Below, piece after piece: positions 14,775 through 18,368 of a stretch of DNA of 18,368 bases. The position numbers and the translations under genes are program-made. This DNA comes from Candidatus Aminicenantota bacterium (GTDB lineage: Bacteria > Acidobacteriota > Aminicenantia > UBA2199), in the NCBI GenBank assembly GCA_030612495.1, contig JAUWNT010000031.1:1-18368 (forward strand), given 5' to 3'. Every line of letters starts with the position of its first letter. Position 1 is the stretch's first letter. Below the pieces are notes generated by a model. That model was not told where the DNA came from, made no database searches, and saw nothing but the letters and a program-made list of their open reading frames with translations.

Positions 14775-14843
14775 ATGTCAAACGATTCACATGTTTTATT
14801 TTCAAACTATGGAAATATCCCAATGTTGTTCACAATAAAATGA
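14775..14843 (+). CDS. Possible 22-codon leader ORF of the permease gene
   Basis: ATG at 14775 is preceded by GGAG (14765-14768) with 6 bp spacing, a better translation start than any in the permease frame. It encodes MSNDSHVLFSNYGNIPMLFTIK, 22 residues, and its TGA overlaps the internal permease ATG at 14840 as ATGA. That geometry suggests translational coupling or attenuation. The alternative is chance, or remnants of a start region; the peptide has no obvious run of one amino acid. Confidence 0.35.
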   Translation: MSNDSHVLFSNYGNIPMLFTIK

Positions 14844-15748
14844 AAATAGAGTCCAAAAAAACCATATCTGCTTCTTCTAAGAGTGCATTGATAATTGCCT
14901 GTTTTTTTTGGGCAGCTTCTTTTATTGCTTCAAAAATTGCATTGGAGAATGTCCCTCCTTTAACTGTTGTATTTTTCCGACTTTTAATATCTACTTTTTG
15001 TTTTCTTTTGTGGTGGTATTTTCGAGGAAATCGAATCCCAAAAAATATAATTAAAAAAAATAAAGGGAAAATTCTTTTATTAAGCCTTTTTGGGACAGGG
15101 CTTCATTATTCCATTCAGACCATTGGAATTTCATATACCACGCCATCCAATGCTTCTTTATATGCAGCCACAGGTCCTATTACCATCAGCATTCTCGCCG
15201 CATTTTTTTTAAATGAGCGATTAACTTTTAAAAAAATCATAGGTATTGGAATGGCTTTTGTCGGGGTGATTTTGGTGCTGGGAGTAGATAAGGTGATTCA
15301 CCTAAATTTTGGCAAGCATATCATTGGAGATATACTTGTTTTGATCAGTATTTTTATGTGGGGAATATTTACTGTTCTTGGAAAAGATCTCATGAAACAT
15401 ATATCCCCCATAGATTTGACAGCTCTTATTACAGCAATCGGGACCGTTTATATGGCACCGGCTGCATTGGGAGAGATCCTTATTAGAAATTTTTCTTTGG
15501 CCCATATCCCTTTTTCTACATGGCTATCCATTGTTTTTCTTGGCATAACATGCTCATTTCTGGCTACTTTTTTATATGTGTTTGCATTGGATAGAACCGA
15601 ATCACAAAAAGTTGGTGTTTATCTATATACCATTCCTCCCATGTCATACATCATTGCTTTTTTAGTATTAAAAGATTCCATTAATTTGAACTTGATAATG
15701 GGTACTCTGGTGGTTTTGCTTGGAGTCTATGTTACTGAAAAAGGCTAA
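14840..15748 (+). CDS. EamA/DMT-superfamily permease
   Basis: A 302-residue inner-membrane transporter of the drug/metabolite superfamily. Ten hydrophobic helices fall in two EamA repeats: the first from about SALIIACFFWAASFIASKIAL, ending with FLNERLTFKKIIGIGMAFVGVILVLG, the second from IIGDILVLISIFMWGIFTV, ending LVVLLGVYV. An open frame extends upstream to a TTG at 14759, but that 27-residue extension is basic, has no family likeness and lacks a fitting ribosome binding site; the ATG at 14840, overlapping a possible leader ORF, gives the usual DMT start. Base composition is visibly richer in C and G than in flanking genes. The substrate is unknown; amino acids or other small metabolites are typical. 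Confidence 0.85.
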   Translation: MKIESKKTISASSKSALIIACFFWAASFIASKIALENVPPLTVVFFRLLISTFCFLLWWYFRGNRIPKNIIKKNKGKILLLSLFGTGLHYSIQTIGISYTTPSNASLYAATGPITISILAAFFLNERLTFKKIIGIGMAFVGVILVLGVDKVIHLNFGKHIIGDILVLISIFMWGIFTVLGKDLMKHISPIDLTALITAIGTVYMAPAALGEILIRNFSLAHIPFSTWLSIVFLGITCSFLATFLYVFALDRTESQKVGVYLYTIPPMSYIIAFLVLKDSINLNLIMGTLVVLLGVYVTEKG

Positions 15749-15808
15749 AATCTGTTTTTTATAAACAAAATCCATATAAATGCCAATAGTTCAAAAAAAG
15801 AGACTATT

Positions 15809-15824
15809 ATTTTATTAATAAAAT
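15809..15824. repeat. Perfect 16-bp AT palindrome
   Basis: ATTTTATTAATAAAAT is a perfect palindrome about 30 bp upstream of the promoter of the RNA-binding protein gene. It could be an operator or part of an UP-like region. In DNA this AT-rich, a chance origin is possible. Confidence 0.3.
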
Positions 15825-15854
15825 CATATATATGAAAGGAATATCAGTAAGGGT

Positions 15855-15882
15855 TTGATAATGTAACATTTTATGATAAAAT
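15855..15882 (+). promoter_or_regulatory. Promoter of the RRM protein gene
   Basis: TTGATA (15855-15860) and TAAAAT (15877-15882) are 16 bp apart. Transcription would begin near 15889, giving a leader of about 50 nt with an AAGGAGA ribosome binding site at 15926-15932. The leader length is in the range seen for cold-regulated RRM genes, but no structure was identified. Confidence 0.45.
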
Positions 15883-15937
15883 AGATAATTGATAATATTA
15901 ATGTTTAGTAGATGTTAATTTCAAAAAGGAGATAGAC

Positions 15938-16231
15938 ATGAATATTTATGTAGGAAATTTATCGTATGAGGTCGCAGAAGAGGATTTGCGCACAGCTTTC
16001 GAATCGTTCGGCAAAGTGGAATCTGCCAATATCATACAAGATAAGTATAGTGGTAAGTCTAAAGGATTTGGATTCATAGAAATGCCATCCGCAGAGGAAG
16101 CTAAAGCTGCTATAGAGGGACTAAACGGAAAAGAGTTAAAAGGAAGAAATCTTAATGTTAATGAGGCTCGCCCTCGTTCAGAGAGTGGTCGTGATAGAGG
16201 AGGACGAGGTGACGGTGGTTATCGTTACTAA
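15938..16231 (+). CDS. Single-RRM RNA-binding protein with RGG tail
   Basis: A 97-residue protein made of one RNA recognition motif. RNP2 is IYVGNLSY (3-10) and RNP1 is KSKGFGFIEM (about 41-50), with the aromatic residues needed for RNA stacking. ALPHA-helix 2 is AEEAKAAIEGLNG and the last strand is KGRNLNVNEARP. The tail RSESGRDRGGRGDGGYRY is an RGG-type, glycine/arginine-rich segment. Such small proteins occur in cyanobacteria and many Gram-negative lineages, where some are cold-induced RNA chaperones. It has a good ribosome binding site and its own promoter. Codon use is much richer in G and C than in neighbours: half of the bases at 15961-16020 are G or C, against 10 of 60 at 16441-16500. 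This suggests strong expression or recent acquisition. Confidence 0.93.
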   Translation: MNIYVGNLSYEVAEEDLRTAFESFGKVESANIIQDKYSGKSKGFGFIEMPSAEEAKAAIEGLNGKELKGRNLNVNEARPRSESGRDRGGRGDGGYRY

Positions 16232-16347
16232 GTATCTGATTAAAATAAATACAATCATATAAATTTTCGCCTAACAAATTACTGCTTCTGACTGCTACTT
16301 TTGAATGTAGGAATTTTATTACCACTTTTAAAAAGATAAAATTATTT

Positions 16348-16376
16348 TTGACATTTGTTTCAGAAATGAATATAAT
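16348..16376 (+). promoter_or_regulatory. Full-consensus sigma70-type promoter
   Basis: TTGACA (16348-16353), a spacer of exactly 17 bp and TATAAT (16371-16376): a complete match to the housekeeping consensus. The expected start point is near 16383, directly before the GGAGG ribosome binding site, so the leader is only about 11 nt. Confidence 0.85.
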
Positions 16377-16383
16377 TTTTTTT

Positions 16384-16388
16384 GGAGG
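16384..16388 (+). promoter_or_regulatory. Ribosome binding site fixing the GTG start at 16394
   Basis: GGAGG lies 5 bp before GTG (16394). An alternative TTG at 16382 would begin at or before the predicted transcription start and would overlap this site, so the GTG is preferred. Confidence 0.65.
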
Positions 16389-16393
16389 CTGTT

Positions 16394-17278
16394 GTGGAAA
16401 TTTTAAATGTTTTTCGGGAATATGCAGGTAAGAGATTAAAAAATTATCCAAAAATAACATATTCGAATCTTTATAAAAAGGTTATAAACAATTTTTGTTT
16501 TGAATTTTACATAGATGGAGAAAATTATTTATTCTCTCCATTTTATGTGTTATTGAGAGGCAAGAAAAATGACGAGTTGCTGGATTTTATTACAGGAAAT
16601 GAAGATTTTTTTGGTTCTTTAAAGGAGTTTATTATAAATTCTCTCTTTGTGTACAGCGCTCTTATTGAAGAAAATTCATATTATATAACCAAGCCACAGA
16701 GTATTGTTCTTGCAAGAATGCTTCACAAAGAGGATCATAAGTTTGAGGTGAAATTCTATGCTCATTATCAGGATGAGTTGTTGGATTCATATAATGACAA
16801 AATATATATAGGAAGAGACTTTTTAAATTTGAAAAATTTTGAAAGGAAATATTTGGGATTAAAAAAGTATATGCTTTCCCTAATTGAACAAAATAAGAAA
16901 ATACAAACAAGAGCAAAAACCAAGCTTAGATATTATGATGATTACAAAAAGCCTTATTTAGATGAGATAGAATATCTCACCAATGAGGCTGTTTCAGATT
17001 CAATGGATAGGATTAAATTATTTAAAGAGACAAAGTTGAAAGATATATCGAAAGTAAAATCAATTGAAGTACTTGATAATCTTTTGTATATACTTAATTT
17101 TATGATTGAATTAAAAGATTTTACCCAGGAATTTGAGAATAAACTGAGGTTAAGAGAGGAAACTAATTTTGTAAAATACTTGACTAAATATTTAAAGGAT
17201 TTAGTTGATGGGATTAGATATTTAACAAAACTCTCCTTTGAGATGCAATTGAAAATCTCTGGTTATTCAATTATTTAA
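16394..17278 (+). CDS. Hypothetical protein coupled to dCTP deaminase
   Basis: A 294-residue protein that I do not recognise. It is charged, lysine-rich and without signal peptide or membrane helix, so probably cytoplasmic. The first half mixes strands and helices (FEFYIDGENYLFSPFYVLLRG is beta-like). The second half, from about 145, is long amphipathic helices such as NLKNFERKYLGLKKYMLSLIEQ and NFMIELKDFTQEFENKLRLREE that could form a helical bundle or coiled coil. No metal-binding or nucleotide-binding motif is apparent. It is the first gene after a full-consensus promoter, and its TAA overlaps the ATG of dcd by one base, so the two are translationally coupled. The frame is long, well initiated and clearly real; function is open. 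Confidence 0.8.
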   Translation: MEILNVFREYAGKRLKNYPKITYSNLYKKVINNFCFEFYIDGENYLFSPFYVLLRGKKNDELLDFITGNEDFFGSLKEFIINSLFVYSALIEENSYYITKPQSIVLARMLHKEDHKFEVKFYAHYQDELLDSYNDKIYIGRDFLNLKNFERKYLGLKKYMLSLIEQNKKIQTRAKTKLRYYDDYKKPYLDEIEYLTNEAVSDSMDRIKLFKETKLKDISKVKSIEVLDNLLYILNFMIELKDFTQEFENKLRLREETNFVKYLTKYLKDLVDGIRYLTKLSFEMQLKISGYSII

Positions 17279-17826
17279 TGCTTAAATCATCTCTCTGGAT
17301 AAAGGAACAGGCAGAAAAATTTAAATTAATTGAGCCTTTCATTCCAAAATCAGTAAGAAAGGAAGTTATTTCCTATGGATTGGGTCCTTATGGATATGAT
17401 ATAAGGCTTGATCATACATACAAAAAAATCAAAGATAATCTTAAAATCATTGACCCACACAATATTAAAGAAGAATTTTATGAAACCTTAAATGAAGAGA
17501 AAATTATTATGGCTCCGGGCTCATGTATTCTTGGAAAGAGCCTAGAGTATTTTAAGATGCCTAAAAAGGTTCTTGGCCTTGTTTATGGAAAATCCACATA
17601 TGCAAGAGCAGGCATCCTGGTTAATGTAACACCGCTCGAACCTGAATGGTCTGGATTTCTTACTATCTCTATTTCAAATGTTAGTAAAAACTCAGTGATA
17701 TTATATCCTGGTCAGGGCATTGCTCAGGTGATCTTTTTTGAGAGCAACACTCCCCCGTTTTTTTCTTACAAAGATTTAAATGGGAAATATAATGAGCAGA
17801 AAGATATTACAATATCAAAAATTTAG
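17278..17826 (+). CDS. dcd: dCTP deaminase
   Basis: A 182-residue trimeric-type enzyme of the Dcd/dUTPase superfamily, deaminating dCTP on the route to dTMP. YGLGPYGYDIRL (33-44) and the conserved nucleotide-binding GKSTYARAGI (104-113) are present. So is VNVTPLEPEWSG (115-126), which holds the catalytic glutamate, as are YPGQGIAQVIFFE (143-155) and a tail YKDLNGKYNEQKDITISKI typical of the family. Whether it also cleaves dUTP, as bifunctional archaeal forms do, cannot be decided by eye. It is coupled to the unknown gene upstream, and a glycerate kinase gene follows after 23 bp. Confidence 0.93.
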   Translation: MLKSSLWIKEQAEKFKLIEPFIPKSVRKEVISYGLGPYGYDIRLDHTYKKIKDNLKIIDPHNIKEEFYETLNEEKIIMAPGSCILGKSLEYFKMPKKVLGLVYGKSTYARAGILVNVTPLEPEWSGFLTISISNVSKNSVILYPGQGIAQVIFFESNTPPFFSYKDLNGKYNEQKDITISKI

Positions 17827-17849
17827 ATAAATTTTTTAGTAAATATATT

Positions 17850-18368
17850 GTGAATAATTTTAATTTAACAGCTAAAAAAATAATAAAAAAAGCATTAAAT
17901 GCTGTAGATCCCTATAATCTTGTTTTAAATAATTTGAAAATTAAAGATAATATTCTCTTTATTAAAGATAAAAAATTTGATTTGGATAAATTTGGCAAGA
18001 TTCATATTATCGGGTGTGGCAAAGGCGCAACTTATTTATATAAAGGACTTAAAAAAATAGTTGAACACAGAATAAGCAGCGGTATAGTTATTTCTATTAA
18101 GGAACACTCTTTTAATGATAAAAAGGTAAAGTTTTTTGAGGGTTCTCACCCAATACCGGATAAATCGAGCTTAGAGTCAGGTAATGCTGTATATAATTAT
18201 GTAAAAAACGAAATCAAAAGCAATGACCTTGTTTTTTTTCTAATAACTGGAGGAGCTTCTTCTATTCTGGTAAAGCACTTTCAAGGAATAAATTTTGAAG
18301 ATAAGATAAAAATAAATGAATTATTATTGTCATGTGGGGCTGATATAAAGGAGATAAATTGTGTAAGA
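17850..18368 (+). CDS. Glycerate 2-kinase, DUF4147 type (partial, 3' end missing)
   Basis: An open frame of 173 codons from GTG at 17850 to the window edge; the full family is about 400-450 residues, so more than half is missing. Recognisable parts are KKIIKKALNAVDPYNLV near the start, IHIIGCGKGA (52-61), the family motif EGSHPIPDKSS (98-108), LVFFLITGGASSIL (130-143) and LLLSCGADIKEINCVR at the edge. These are landmarks of the GckA/TtuD glycerate kinase N-terminal domain. It phosphorylates D-glycerate to 2-phosphoglycerate, feeding glycolysis. No Shine-Dalgarno sequence is visible, and it probably depends on read-through from dcd. Confidence 0.85.
   Translation, partial: MNNFNLTAKKIIKKALNAVDPYNLVLNNLKIKDNILFIKDKKFDLDKFGKIHIIGCGKGATYLYKGLKKIVEHRISSGIVISIKEHSFNDKKVKFFEGSHPIPDKSSLESGNAVYNYVKNEIKSNDLVFFLITGGASSILVKHFQGINFEDKIKINELLLSCGADIKEINCVR

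Noticed and set aside
14759..14839. 27-residue N-terminal extension of the EamA permease from TTG
   Set aside because: Basic and cysteine-containing, unlike the family's start, with no well-placed ribosome binding site; the ATG at 14840 gives the normal N-terminus.
16312..16343. AATTTTAT...ATAAAATT inverted repeat followed by a T-run after the RRM gene
   Set aside because: An A/T-only 8-bp stem with a 16-base loop is too weak for an intrinsic terminator in DNA of this composition.

Overview
This is an AT-rich (roughly 30% G+C by eye) stretch of a bacterial chromosome. A KdsB-type CMP-KDO synthetase points to a Gram-negative-type (diderm) envelope. The ParA/ParB/parS set with rsmG and DnaA-box-like sites at the left edge suggests a position near the replication origin. 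I cannot name the phylum. Some genes, such as the small zinc-ribbon protein and the Ski2-like helicase, have relatives I associate with archaea and deep-branching bacteria, but that is memory, not a search.

Layout. (1) 1-733: an AT-rich intergenic region with paired TTTTCCACA boxes, a leftward promoter, the first 13 codons of a possible leftward gene (dnaA is a guess), a small leftward zinc-ribbon gene and a rightward promoter. (2) 734-2275, plus strand: a class I glutamine synthetase gene that may be leaderless, followed at once by a 53-residue two-helix membrane protein starting at TTG. (3) 2358-7289, plus strand: a compact operon rsmG-parA-parB-bactofilin-kdsB-pyrG. A near-perfect parS palindrome lies exactly on the rsmG/parA overlap. 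(4) 14588-7284, minus strand: a tight five-gene operon, read as membrane-anchored M49-like protein, two Na+/solute symporters, rlmN, Ski2-like helicase. Its end overlaps the end of pyrG by 6 bp. (5) 14759-16231, plus strand: two separately controlled genes of visibly higher G+C, an EamA permease with a possible 22-codon leader ORF and an RRM/RGG RNA-binding protein. (6) 16348-18368, plus strand: a full-consensus sigma70-type promoter followed by an operon of an unrecognised 294-residue protein, dCTP deaminase and a DUF4147 glycerate kinase cut by the window end.

How the genes work together. Block 3 joins rRNA methylation, chromosome segregation, a cytoskeletal bactofilin that may position the segregation machinery, and CTP supply: pyrG makes CTP, KdsB consumes it, and ParB proteins bind it. 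Block 4 puts solute uptake next to RNA enzymes. Its first gene is the most unusual in the window: it looks like a member of the M49-type metallopeptidase group whose HExxH motif has become HRISH, so it may be a pseudo-peptidase. No tRNA, rRNA, CRISPR array, insertion sequence or clear intrinsic terminator was seen.
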